From Amorphophallus konjac (taxonomy: Eukaryota > Streptophyta > Magnoliopsida > Alismatales > Araceae), in assembly GCA_022559845.1 (NCBI GenBank), contig CM040117.1, forward strand, positions 14,160,856 through 14,224,855: a stretch of 64,000 nt of DNA, written 5' to 3'. The position numbers and the translations under genes are program-made. Position 1 is the first letter of the stretch; each line of letters opens with the position of its first letter. The notes below the pieces were generated by a model. The model did no database searches, was not told the DNA's origin, and saw only the letters and a list, made by a program, of their open reading frames with translations. This document shows positions 20,842-32,200 of this stretch, piece after piece.

Positions 20842-22925
20842 TGGTTTTCTGCTGAGTGCATCAGCTACAGCATTAGCCTTGCCATGATGATATTAGATAG
20901 CAAAATCAAAATCTTTAAGGTATTCCAACCATCTCCTTTGCCTCATATTCAGCTCCTTTTGAGAGAATAAATATTTCAAGCTTTTATGGTCCGAATAGAC
21001 CATAAATTTCTCTCCATAAAGGTAGTGACGCCAAATTTTTAAGGCAAATATAACAGCTGCCAACTCTAAATCATGCACATAATAGTTTTCTTCGTGACGC
21101 TTCAATTATCTTGAAGAATAGCAAATCACCTTCACATTTTGCATAAGGACGCATCCTAGGCCAATGCCAGACGCATCTGTATAGACTTCAAAACCACCAC
21201 CCTCAATGGGCAATGTCAATATAGGGGTTGTAGTAAGGTGATCTTTAAGAGTTTGAAAACACTCTTCGCAGTCCTTCGTTCATACAAAAAGATTTTCTTT
21301 TCTTGTAAGTCTTGTCAAAGGGACAGCAAGTTTAGAAAAATCCTTAATAAACCTCCTGTAATATCCGGCTAGACCTAGAAAACTTCTTACTTCCGACACA
21401 GTTGTTGGCCGGCTCTAGTTCTTGACAGTTTCCACTTTAGAAGGATCCACAGTGATACCTTCCTTTGAAATGATATGGCCAAGAAATGAGACTTCCTTAA
21501 GCCAGAACTCACATTTATTAAGTTTGGCATAGAGTTTGTGTTCTCTTAGAGTCTGCAAGGCTATTTTCAAATGTTCTTCATGTGCCTCCTTTGTCTTGGA
21601 GTAAATGAGAATGTCATCAATAAAGACGACTACAAACTGGTCCAGATAAGGCTGGAAAACTTTATTCATGAGTTGCATAAATGCTGCCGGGGCATTGGTT
21701 AATCCGAACGGCATTACAACAAACTCATAATGACCATAACGACTTCGAAAAGTAGTTTTGTATATGTCTTCGTCTTTAATTCTGAGCTGTTGGTAACCTG
21801 ACCTGAGGTCTATCTTGGAAAAATATTTTGCTCCCGAAAGCTGATCAAAGAGCTCATCAATACGCGGCAATGGATATATACTTGTTCTTAATGGTGAGTT
21901 GATTTAGTCGTCGGTAGTCGATACGGAGCCTGAGCGATCCATCCTTCTTCTTGACAAAAAGAACTGGCACACCCCAAGGGGATGTGCTATGTCGTATGAA
22001 TCCCTTGTCCAATAATTCTTGAAGCTGCTTCTTCAATTCCTTAAGTTCTGTAGGTGACATCCTGTAGGGCGCTATTGAAACAGGTGCTGCTCCGGGAATG
22101 AGTTCAATGGAGAAGTTTACTTCCCTTTCGGGTGGTAAAATGGGTAAATCTGAGGGAAATACATCTGGGAATTCATTGACGATATGGATATCCTCTAAGA
22201 TGATTTCCTTGGATTTAGTGAAGGTTACGGAAGTAAGAAAAGCTACACATCCCTGCGAAATTAATTTGCAAGCATGCAGAGATGAAATAATGACAGGATG
22301 CTTCCTATACTTGACACCGAGGAAGGAAAACCTTGGAAGACCTGATTTTCGAAAAGAGATAATCCTATTTCGGTAATTTATGTAGGCATCATGGTCTACA
22401 AGCCAATCTACGCCTAATATAGCATCGTAGCCCTCCATGTCAAGGCATACGAGGTTTGCAGGGAGATTGTGACCTTCTACCCTTACTTCACTATCGGGGT
22501 AATAATTTGTGAGTTTGGTTCTAGGACCTAAAGGTGTATTAATGGCAAGGTCCGAGGGTAAAGGAATTGATGAAATGGGCAAGGTCTTTACAAAGGTGGT
22601 AGATATAAAAGAATGAGAAGCACCAGTATCAAATAGTATGAATGCAAGACGGGAATAGATCTGGATAGTACCTTTCATTAGCCCATCATTCTTAGGCACT
22701 TCATCATCTAAGACCACATTGAGACGAGCCTGTCTCTTACGTCCACCACCAGACGATTGTTCCTTCATGAGAGGACAGTCTGGCATGCGATGCTCCTGGC
22801 TGTCACATCTTAAACAAGCGCCAAGGCACTTCCAGCATTCCTCGGCCGAGTGGCCAAACTTTTCACAAAAGGTGCAAGCCGCCATGACTTGCTTCTCCTC
22901 CTCATTGACTTTCTTATTCTTCTAG
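20842..22925 (-). pseudogene. gag knuckles, protease, RT and RNase H of element A
   Basis: Minus-strand order: two CCHC knuckles ([14 protein letters not shown] and [14 protein letters not shown], near 22880-22780), protease with [10 protein letters not shown] (about 22640), RT start [12 protein letters not shown] to [12 protein letters not shown] core [12 protein letters not shown] and [12 protein letters not shown] (21870-21415), then RNase H ([18 protein letters not shown], 21105-20893). A 4-bp TATA-type insertion near 21874-21881, absent from element B, breaks the RT frame. A TAA (former CAA) ends the RNase H frame near 20893. The gag part is interrupted at 22930 by the Tat element. Confidence 0.85.
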
Positions 22926-22930
22926 GAGCT

Positions 22931-23381
22931 TGTGGACGTCAAAAAATGATGATGATCATACGACATGCACGTCTCAGCACTCGAGAGCGAGTCGAAGACG
23001 GAAAGGCTGAATAAACCATGTGCCCCCTCCAAGAAGGACGAATACCTACCCGGTGCTCCGCCACCCAACAAAGAAGCCCCTCGGGTTGAAGAGCTAGCCA
23101 CGGCTCCCATGTCGGCAATGCCGAAGGTCGAATCAAAGAAACTTAGGAGTCCGAATGCCTGCTCGGCATACACCGGAAATCACTCAAAGCCCTGAATCGA
23201 GACTCGGAGGCTCACAACTAAAGGAACACAGGAGGGCAAGCATCTGTCCGAATCGCCACTAAGCTGGGGGGGAGCCCTTTGACGCTTAAACCGGCGTGGC
23301 ATAGCTTTAAACCGACGTGGCATAGCCTTAAACCGGAATGGCATAGCCTTAAACCGGTGCGCCCCTAAGGGGGCCTTAAAC
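22931..23381 (+). mobile_element. Truncated 5' LTR of the Tat element
   Basis: It matches 29234-29683 nearly base for base, then diverges after CTTAAAC at 23381, where the 3' copy continues CCGGCACG. Short tandem units of about 21-22 bp (TTAAACCGG...GGCATAGCC) are at 23285-23360. Short open frames in this stretch recur in the 3' LTR and are not genes. Confidence 0.88.
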
Positions 23382-23444
23382 TTCAGCAGCAAGGTTGCCA
23401 CTTGGGCTTGCGGGGAAAGTCTAAAGAAGGATATTCAGCAGCGG

Positions 23445-24710
23445 ATGGTCGGCCTTAACGTCCACTCCCTTGATCAGTTGGCCATGATAGCGGCTGATAT
23501 TGAAGCCTTCCTGGCAAAATACCATCCTGCCATCGCGCTGGCAAGGCAAGAAGACAAACCCGGAGGTGTCAACTTCCGCACTTCTGGGCATTCGAAGGAG
23601 AAGACAAAGGAGGTAGCCAATCCTTCAACCAATCAACCGGCCTCATTGCGAGAGAAAATGAGGAGGCCTTATTCCTTCCCAAGACACAAAACTCAGAGGA
23701 TTTTTGAATGGGCTTGTCGTTACGGCAAGATTACCTTGCCAGAATCCAAAAGGCCAGAGGATGTCGAACGAAGCGACGACCCCGAATTCTGTCCTTATCA
23801 TCGGGTGCTGGGACATCCTATTGAAAATTGTTATGTATTCAAAAATATCGCTCAAGGCCTAATCAGGAGGGGCGAACTAAGGCTGGGAAAATGTGAAGTG
23901 TACCCACCGCGTCCGCATGACGTGGTCACTTATAGAAGCGGGGTCCACATGATCTCTTTGCTCACGGAGGTCGCAAGCCCCGCCGATGGAAGATGTCCGG
24001 AAGCCAGTGAAGCACCCCTTTCAACCCCTCCGGATGAAGGCCCCACGAAGCCGGTCTATGATAATTATCAAGAAGACCATGAAGAGAGCCTGCGCCCCTT
24101 TGTGCCAGGAGGCACCTCGAAGCCCTATACAATGATGCAGGAAGAGCCGAAAGCCGATGTCCCCTGCAGATGTTGGGAGTCCATCACCAATGAGGTTGCC
24201 ACGACCTCCAATGATAGTCCACGGGAGCAGAAAGTTGAAAAGCCCCCTACTACTCCTGAGGGTGTTTCGCCCACGGACCAATCTTTAAGTTGCCCAGAAG
24301 CCATAACGCCGACATCGGCACCAGTTCCCGAGCCAGGGAAAGAAGATGACAAAGCCCTGCCACTGAGCGGGGTGGTACAAGAAGACATCTATGATGCCCT
24401 TGAGGCTGAAGAAGATGATGAAGGCTTCATCGATTTGCAACCGGCTCCCCCGGAGATAGAAGATGGTGGCCAAGCCACTGTTGATGAGCTGATCGAAGTG
24501 GATCTGGGTACAAAAGATGACCCCAGACCAACATTCCTCAGCGCCCTCCTTCTCCCAGAAGAAAGAGAGCGATACATCAAGCTCCTACAAGAGTTTCGAG
24601 ACTGTTTTGCTTGGAACTACAAAGAAATGCCGGGCCTCAACCCGACGATTACCCAGCATATGTTGGCCATTGACCCCAAGGCCGAACCAGTGAAGCAGTC
24701 ACCCCGGTGA
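23445..24710 (+). pseudogene. gag C-terminal region of the Tat element up to the RT linker
   Basis: One frame of 421 codons. It contains the Tat-type motif ITLPESKRPED then FCPYHRVLGHPIENCYVFK (about 23730-23860), a degenerate zinc-finger-like CX2H...HX4C. A long acidic, proline-rich stretch follows, then a pre-RT segment ending ERERYIKLLQEFRDCFAWNY. It stops at TGA 24708-24710, probably a former CGA, with RT continuing in frame. I find no D-T/S/N-G protease motif between gag and RT. The frame start at 23445 is not a true start, because upstream sequence is deleted. Confidence 0.75.
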
Positions 24711-25394
24711 ATGAGGCTAGAACTGATAAGCCAAGTTTGCAAGGAAGTCAACAAGCTCATAGACGTCGACTTCGTAGCAGAAAACCAGTATACCACCTGG
24801 CTGGCCAATATTGTGCCCGTCAAGAAGAAGAACGGCCAGATCCGGATATGTGTGGACTTCCGAGACCTGAACAAGGCTTGTCCGAAAGATGATTTCCCGG
24901 TGCCCATCACTGAAGTCATGATCGATGGCACCACTGGCCATGAAGCCTTATCTTTCATGGACGGGTCGTCCGGATACAACCAGATATGGATAGCCGAGCA
25001 TGATAGAATTCATACGGCTTTCCGGTCACCCAAGGGGATATTCCACTATAAAAGGATGCCTTTTGGCCTCAAGAATGCTGGCGCCACTTATCAAAGGGCG
25101 ATGACCAAGATATTTGATGAATTGCTCTATGACAAGGTCGAATGCTACATCGACGACTTGGTTGTCAAGACCAAAAAGAAAGAAGATCACCTGAGTGACC
25201 TCAGGGTTATATTTCAAAGGCTCCGACAATACGAGCTGAAGATGAACCCGTTGAAGTGCGCCTTCGGCGTTTCCAGTGGGAAGTTTCTGGGCTTCATTGT
25301 CCGATATAGGGGGATTGAAATAGACCCCTCCAAGATAAAGGCCATTCAGGAGCTGCCTCCTCCGAAGAACCTAACGGAACTGCGATCACTGTAG
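24711..25394 (+). pseudogene. Reverse transcriptase of the Tat element
   Basis: 227 codons with the full set of RT blocks: NIVPVKKKNGQIRICVDFRD, PVPITEVMIDGTTGHEALSFMDG, MPFGLKNAGATYQRAM, the catalytic YIDD in VECYIDDLVVK, and KFLGFIVRYRGIEIDPSK. It ends at TAG 25392-25394 where related proteins have Gln, and RNase H follows in the same frame. RT would copy the element RNA. The wording of these blocks is that of the Tat/Ogre branch. Confidence 0.85.
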
Positions 25395-25400
25395 GGTCGA

Positions 25401-27122
25401 TTGGCCTATATCCGCAGGTTCATCTCCAACTTGTCCGGCCGATGTCAACCATTTCATAAGTTGATGATGAAAGATGCGCCGTTCGACTGGAATCAAGAAT
25501 GCCAGAAGGCTTTTGATAAGCTGAAGGAATACTTGAAGACCCCACCAGTGCTGGGGGCACCTGTCAAGGGGCGGCCACTGATTCTCTACATAGCTGCCAC
25601 CGAATGTTCACTCGGGGCAATGCTGGCTCAAAACAACAACGAGGGAAAGGAGCAGGCGCTTTATTACCTCAGTCGAAGACTGGTCGGGGCAGAAGCAAAG
25701 TATACCCCGATCGAGAAGGTTTGTCTTGCCTTGGTCTTTGCGGCCAAGAAAATGAGGCATTACATGCTCTCGCATGAAATACAGCTGATATCAAGGGCCG
25801 ATCCAGCCAAACATCTCTTGTCCCAGTCGGCGCTGAAAGGGCGACTGGGGAAGTGGGCCGTCATTTTGATGGAATTTGATATTACATATGTGCCGCAAAA
25901 GGCTATTAAAGGCCAGGCGATAGTAGATTTCTTTGTAGCACACCCTGTGCCTGAGAATTCCCCGCTTGTCACGGAACTTCCGGAAGATGAAACACTGGAA
26001 GTGGACCAAGTCTGTCAAGCCATATGGCAGTTATACTTCGACGGAGCATCCAGAACTGAAACATCTCAATCAGGGAATGCGAGGATAAGGGCTAGAGTAG
26101 GCATCGTCCTCAAATCCCCAGAAGGAGAAGTGTTGCATACATCGTGTTCGATCAATAAACCGTGCACGAACAATGAAGCAGAATATGAGGCCTTGATTAT
26201 CGGTCTTCAAATAGCCCTCCACATGGAGATCCGAATGCTACAGGTGTTTGGTGATTCTATGCTGATTATCAAGCAGATACAAGGAGAGTTCGACGTCCGG
26301 AAGCCCGGGCTACTTCCGTATTGCGCCAAGGCGAAGAAGCTCATGGGGCGGTTCTACTTCATTGAAGTAGGCCATGTCGTCCGAAGCCAGAATGCCCAGG
26401 CTGATGCACTGGCAAAATTAGCAAGCTCACTGGCGACTCTGCCGGGCGAATCCCTCAACATAACTGTCATAAACAGGCGCCAGGTCCCCAGCATGATAGA
26501 GGAGCCAGGTGACGAAGAAGAATATGAAGCTGTGACAGCAGAAACAACTAACTCTCCTGATTGGAGGGAACCCCTGATGAAATGGTTTGAACACCAAGAA
26601 CTGCCCAAGCAGAGGGAAGAAAGGATCAGATTGATCAGAACAAAAGATTCTTATGAAGTCAGAAATGGAACTCTATTCCGAACCGTGGCTGATGCCGGAA
26701 GAAAGGTGCTCCTCCGATGTATATCCATGGAGGAGGCTTGGATGGTCATGAAGGAAGTGCATGCCGGATCGGCCGGCGCTCACCAAGCTGGGCCGAAAAT
26801 GAAGATTGAAATCAAGAAGCTGGGATATTACTGGCCAACTATGTTCGATGACTGCTCCAAGTATGCCAAGTCATGTCATAAATGCCAGCAGCATGCTGCG
26901 ATCCCAAGAAGACCTCCAGCTCATTTGCACCCAACGATGCCCAGTTGGCCTTTTGCTCAATGGGGTACTGATGTTGTGGGCCCGCTCCCCACGTCTTCAT
27001 CGGGATGCAAATACATTCTAGCAGCTACAGATTACTTCTCTCGCTGGGCTGAAGCTGTGGCTCTAAGAGAAGTGACGGGAGAAATCGTGGCCAGATTCGT
27101 CCGTCAAAATATCATATTCTGA
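25401..27122 (+). pseudogene. RNase H, archaeal-type RNase H and integrase N-terminus of the Tat element
   Basis: 573 codons. Residues 1-190 are the Ty3 RNase H (FDWNQECQKAFDKLKEYL, LYIAATECSLGAML). Residues about 205-345 are a second, archaeal-type RNase H with all four acidic positions visible (LYFDGAS, NNEAEYEALI, VFGDSMLII, NAQADALAKLA). This is diagnostic of the Tat lineage. Residues about 440-573 are the integrase zinc region (HAGSAGAHQ, SCHKCQQH) and first catalytic Asp (GTDVVGPLP). TGA at 27120-27122 (former CGA) interrupts the integrase core. Confidence 0.85.
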
Positions 27123-27128
27123 TTCGGC

Positions 27129-27896
27129 GTGCCCGATCGAATTGTCTCTAACAAAGGAAGCCACTTCCGAAACCAAAAGGTCTATAGATTGGCCGATAGA
27201 TTCAATATTGATTGGAGGACGTCCACTCCGTATAATCCGCAGGCAAACGGGTTAGCGGAAGCCTTCAACAAGACACTATGCACACTTCTTGCCAAGACGG
27301 TCAGCTCTAGCAAGAAGGATTGGGAAGACAGGATGTATGAAGCGCTATGGGCGTATCGCACTGTGTACAAGACCCCGACAGGTTGTTCACCATTCTCCTT
27401 GGTGTATGTCTCAGAAGCGGTCGTGCCGATAGAGCTGGAGGTACCCTCACTACGGGTGGCGATCCAGCACGAATTAGTCAAAGATGGCCAAGCCAATATA
27501 GAAAGAAGACTGGAGGAGCTCTCCGATCTGGAAGGACGGCGGCTCAGAGCCCAGCAGAACATACAGGTCTACCAGGCCCGCATGACCCGGGCCTTTGACA
27601 AACTCGTCAAAGAACGTGAATTCAAGAAGGGAGACCTAGTCATGGTCAAGCGAAGAGAAGTCATGGCAGCCAATCCCAAAGGCAAATTGAATGAAAACTG
27701 GACAGGACCTTATGTGGTCCAAAAAGTCTATGAAGGCGGTGCTTATGTCATCGTCAACCACCAGGGGGAAATTCAATTCCCACCACTCAATGGGAAACAC
27801 TTGAAACTATACCATGCGCCGCTTCCCCAGGTCGGTGATCAACTAAAACCAATACCCCACAATGAAGAGGATTCCATCATGGAGCTTTTTACATAA
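27129..27896 (+). pseudogene. Integrase C-terminal part of the Tat element
   Basis: 255 codons continuing the core after TGA 27120. The second catalytic position reads VSNKG where active integrases have an Asp before Asn-Gly, so the Asp is lost. The catalytic Glu is kept (NGLAEAFNK). The C-terminal region follows (FKKGDLVMVKRRE, LNENWTGPYVVQKVYEGGAY) and a natural stop is at 27896. This copy could not integrate on its own. Confidence 0.85.
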
Positions 27897-28180
27897 AGCA
27901 CCCGAAAACTCAACTCGGCGCCCGTGGCCCTTCGAGGCCTGAACCGAGCAGCATGGCTTAGACCTTCCGTCTAAGCCGGTTAAACCTGATTCCATTGCGT
28001 TGACATAAACCCAATGTCGACGATACTATCATACCTTTGTGATCCGGTCCCACCGCGATCATCAAAAAAAAAGAGAATAAAAAAAAAGAAAAAAAGAAGA
28101 AGAAAAAAAAAGAAGAAAAAAAAAGAAGAAAAAAAAAGGAAAAAGAAGAAGAAGAAGTGGTTCCTTAATTTACCTTACTC
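27897..28180 (+). other. 3' untranslated region with A/G microsatellite
   Basis: It contains the inverted repeat CTTAGAC-CTTCC-GTCTAAG near 27957-27975 and an almost pure A/G run at 28064-28156. The lysine-rich open frame this run creates is an artefact of composition. Confidence 0.75.
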
Positions 28181-28908
28181 GGCACCCTCGCCGAAAGCTC
28201 CGGTTTAGACCTTTCGTCTGGGTCGGAAGAAAACTAAAATCCTTGCGTTAATGCAATCCCAGCATTGATGAATCCACTTTATGTGGCACCCTCGCCGAAA
28301 GCTCCGATTTAGACCTTTCGTCTGGGTCGAGAGAAAACCGAAATCCTTGCGTTAATGCAATCCCAGCATTGACGAATCCACCCTATGCGGCACCCTCGCC
28401 GAAAGCTCCAATTTAGACCTTTCGTCTGGGTCGGAAGAAAACCGAAATCCTTGCGTTAATGCAATCCCAGCATTGACGAATCCACCCTATGCGGCACCCT
28501 CGCCGAAAGCTCCGATTTAGACCTTTCGTCTGGGTCGGAAGAAAACTAAAATCCTTGCGTTGATGCGATCCCAGCATTGATGAATTCACTATATGCGGCA
28601 TCTTCGTCGAAAGCTCCGATTTAGACCTTTCGTCTGGGTCGGAAGAAAACTGAAATCCTTGCGTTAATGCAATCCCAGCATCGACGAATCCACCTTATGC
28701 GGCACCCTCGCCGAAAGCTCCGATTTAGACCTTTCGTCTGGGTCGGAAGAAAACTAAAATCCTTGCATTGATGCAATCCCAGCATTGACGAATTAGCCTT
28801 ATGCGGCACCCTCGCCGAAAGCTCTGATCCAGGCCTTTCGCCTGGGTCGGAAGAAGATTAAAATCCTTGCGTTGATGCAATCCCAGCATCGACGAACCAC
28901 CATTAATT
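28181..28908 (+). repeat. Tandem array, seven copies of a 104-bp unit
   Basis: GGCACCCTCGCCGAAAGC begins units at 28181, 28285, 28389, 28493, 28597, 28701 and 28805, a constant 104-bp step with few substitutions. A decayed eighth unit may start at 28909. Each unit carries GACCTTTCGTCTGGGTC and a CCTTGCGTTAATGCAATCCC block. It lies between pol and the 3' LTR, a region of Tat-type elements known to generate satellite-like repeats. Confidence 0.92.
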
Positions 28909-29216
28909 CGACGCCTAAGGCCTTTCTGTTGCCTCAGCTGTGCGATCCGATCCGGACCTTTTGTCCAAGTCGGAGAAACTTGAACCCCTCCTTCTTGCTT
29001 CGGCATTCCACCATGCCGTCGACTAAACCTCCACTCAGATATGTCGGTCTGTGTGCATATGCGGTGAAGCGATCCCCTCATCCCTTCGCTGAAGGAGTGA
29101 GCGCTTTCCCATGAATTCGCACCGGACTAGCATCCCACTGGCTCGGAAGAACAGACGTCCTGTCGAAGAACTCTACACTCGCGAGCCCCACGCACTCATC
29201 CCTCGCTTGCGCCACC

Positions 29217-29233
29217 CGCGAGTGGGGGGCATT
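29217..29233 (+). other. Polypurine tract of the Tat element
   Basis: CGCGAGTGGGGGGCATT stands directly before the 3' LTR start TGTGGACGTC. Confidence 0.8.
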
Positions 29234-32200
29234 TGTGGACGTCAAAAAATGATGATGATCATACGACATGCACGTCTCAGCACTCGAGAGCGAGTCGAAG
29301 ACAGAAAGGCTGAATAAACCCTGTGCCCCCTCCAAGAAGGACGAATACCTACCCGGTGCTCCGCCACCCAACAAAGAAGCCCCTCGGGTTGAAGAGCTAG
29401 CCACGGCTCCCATGTCGGCAATGCCGAAGGTCGAATCAAAGAAACTCAGGAGTCCGAACGCCTGCTCGGCATACACCGGAAATCACTCAAAGCCCTGAAT
29501 CGAGACTCGGAGGCTCACAACTAAAGGAACACAGGAGGGCAAGCATCTGTCCGAATCGCCACTAAGCTGGGGGGAGCCCTTTGACGCTTAAACCGGCGTG
29601 GCATAGCTTTAAACTGACGTGGCATAGCCTTAAACCGGAATGGCATAGCCTTAAACCGGCGCGCCCCTAAGGGGGCCTTAAACCGGCACGCCCTTTACAA
29701 GATGCTATTCCGGCGCGCCCCATGAACTCCCTTGCTTTATGTTAAAACGGCATGCTCCCGTTGAAGGGCCACCCCTTTGAATGCACTAAACCGGCGCGCC
29801 CATTTTGGAGTGCTAATACGGCGTGCTTAGTTTAAAATCAATCTATTCTCTGAAGCCTTTATCCGGCGCCGCAGCCAACCCATCCCGTCATCAATGCGGT
29901 CCCCTGTTTCCTGGGAACGGCATGATGACGAACAAGCCTAAAATGGTTAAAGCTCCCACTTTGATCCGGTGGGCAACCGAGCATATGCCGTGAATGGAAG
30001 TTCTCGAGCCCCATCCCGCCGAACGCTCACTCCGTCGATCGGCCGCCCATCCTCCGGCAAATGATGATAGCAACGTGGCTCGCGGTGGATGTGCCAGCAG
30101 AGGAGGAGAACGCCATGCCTCTGCCCCCCCCTCCCGATTACACCATAGCCTTGCCGGAGGCGACGTCGACAGTAGCAGCAAGGCCACGGCAATAGCAGCA
30201 GCAGTAGGGCAACGTCACCAACGTCAGCAGCAGCAGTGGTGGTTGCGGGAAACAAGGAACCAACGGAAGGAAGGAAAATACAGAGGACATCCCTCCAAAA
30301 CAGGGCCTCCAGCCGCTATGAAAGGAGCGCCCAGGCGAAGCTTAAATCGGTTGGAAGGTTGGAGGGGGAGAAACTCCTTGAAGCCCGAAGCCAATGTTCC
30401 TGTGAGAGTGAAGTGAAGTGAGAAAAGAGAAGGAGAGAGCAGAGAGTGAGGTGAGGGAGATACAGCTCTCCTCTCCCCTTTGTTTCTTTTTCTTTCCTCC
30501 GATGTATTCTTCCCTTCGGTTTTTTTCTTTAGATGCATGAAGAGCCCATGTATTTGCACCCCCCCCCCCCCTCGTGGTGAAATGAAAACGATCCTTCGGG
30601 AGATCCTCTTTTTCTGATATGTTGCATCTTCTTCTCCCCCTTCGGAATACGTTCAGGCTGTAGCCCCCCCTTCCTACTTGGTCTCCAGTGCTTTTTGATC
30701 TCCCTCCCCACTTGTTCCCCTTCGAGGGATCATTACCTGTGAGTCGTGAGAGCTCTTGAAGGCTAGTCCTCGAGCTTTTCCACACTCACACTTGGGTTAT
30801 CAGACCGCGTGAGGTCTACATTTTGAGGTTCACCCTGGAGCAATCCACTTGGTGTTCCTCTATTTTCTCTGGCAATCGTCAGTCCGGGGGAGGTGCTGCC
30901 CAAATTTTGCCAGAGGAAGAACATGTAAGAACAGAGAATGCGTAAGAACAGACAGACAAACACACTAAACCACTGAGACAAACTAAACTTCCAAGTTCCT
31001 GTACAGCAAACTGTTCTAATAAAACACTCGAATCATCACGATAATCCACCTGAGTAAACAATTAAAACGCTTAAACCTCCTTTCCACAGACGTAATCCAT
31101 CTAAGATGAACAAACCAATCAATAAATCAACTTGCAGTTGAAGGAAAGAAGAAACAGAGCACAAACGGGTTGAAAGAAGCTATACAATGCTTAATCCGGT
31201 GCCCCCTAATCCGGCGTGGGTTAATCCGGCGCGGTACCCCCCCCCGCGCCGGTTTAACCCCACACTCAAAACCCATTTCATTTTCCTTGCAGCTATCCGG
31301 CGCGCCCCCCTTGCATTAGCCCATTAAACCGGCGCGCTATACTGTTCATTGCCTATTCCGACGCGTCCTTGGAACCCCTTCCTTCTTGCCATAGAACCGG
31401 CGCCCCCCCCTTAACATCTTGAACCGGCGCGCCCCCCCTTAACATCCTTAACCGGCGCGCCCCTCTTAATACACTTAAACCGACGCCCCCATCCCCTTTG
31501 CTTCCTCAATCCGGCGTGCCTGGAAGAAAGAAGGTGATCAAGAAAATAAAAGAAAACATGCAATTCAAGTTAATAGAAAACTGATCGAAGGTGGTCAAGT
31601 CGATCCGCGTGCGAGGGCGCACATTGTCGAGTTTTGGCTTTACACTTAACAACCCGCTCCCCCGGACTATGCAATGATGCCCCATGGTATCGGACGTGGA
31701 CCTCGGGATCCCCGACATGGTCATGATCCGTGCACCTCTTGGGCCGATAGTTCATCAACTTGACCCACTTCTTCCGGGATCCAATCCCGCACCCATATGA
31801 AACGTGCCGTACCTACGGCAGATATCCAAATGTCTTTGTTGTTATCCCCGATGCTTCAATTATGAACTCCCGACCGAATACTAGATTCTCCGTTAGTGGC
31901 TGATGTATATATACCGGGATCTAATCCCGCACTTTCATTAAATTCGCCGCACTCGCAGCAGGTATTTGTATGGTTTTGAACACTGTTTTGCATACCGATG
32001 CGGAGGGTTTAAATCATGTCAACCCAACTCGCATGCTTTAATGAAAAATGATCTTTAGGTCATTTGGCCCCTTTTCTTGGCGATTAATCAGAGGTCTTCC
32101 CCTCTCCGAGGGGATGTAATTAACGTCGTGGCCTTTATGGCGCGGCGGGTCTCCAGTCCCGACCCGATATCCACAATCATCTGATCAGTCAGACGGAGCG

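Noticed and set aside
22965..23195. Small plus-strand frame repeated at 29268-29498
   Set aside because: Occurs twice only because it lies in both LTRs of the Tat element; no sign of a start context or domain.
28014..28208. Lysine-rich open frame
   Set aside because: Produced by an A/G microsatellite (28064-28156) in a 3' untranslated region; composition artefact.
28181..28908. Possible CRISPR-like array
   Set aside because: Units are contiguous 104-bp tandem copies without unique spacers, inside a plant retrotransposon.
30557..30575. C-run as a regulatory G-quadruplex
   Set aside because: A single homopolymer run; no separate G-tracts to support a defined structure.
29891..30785. Overlapping frames on both strands in the Tat 3' LTR
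   Set aside because: GC-rich LTR sequence, no domain similarity, overlapping frames on both strands; treated as chance.
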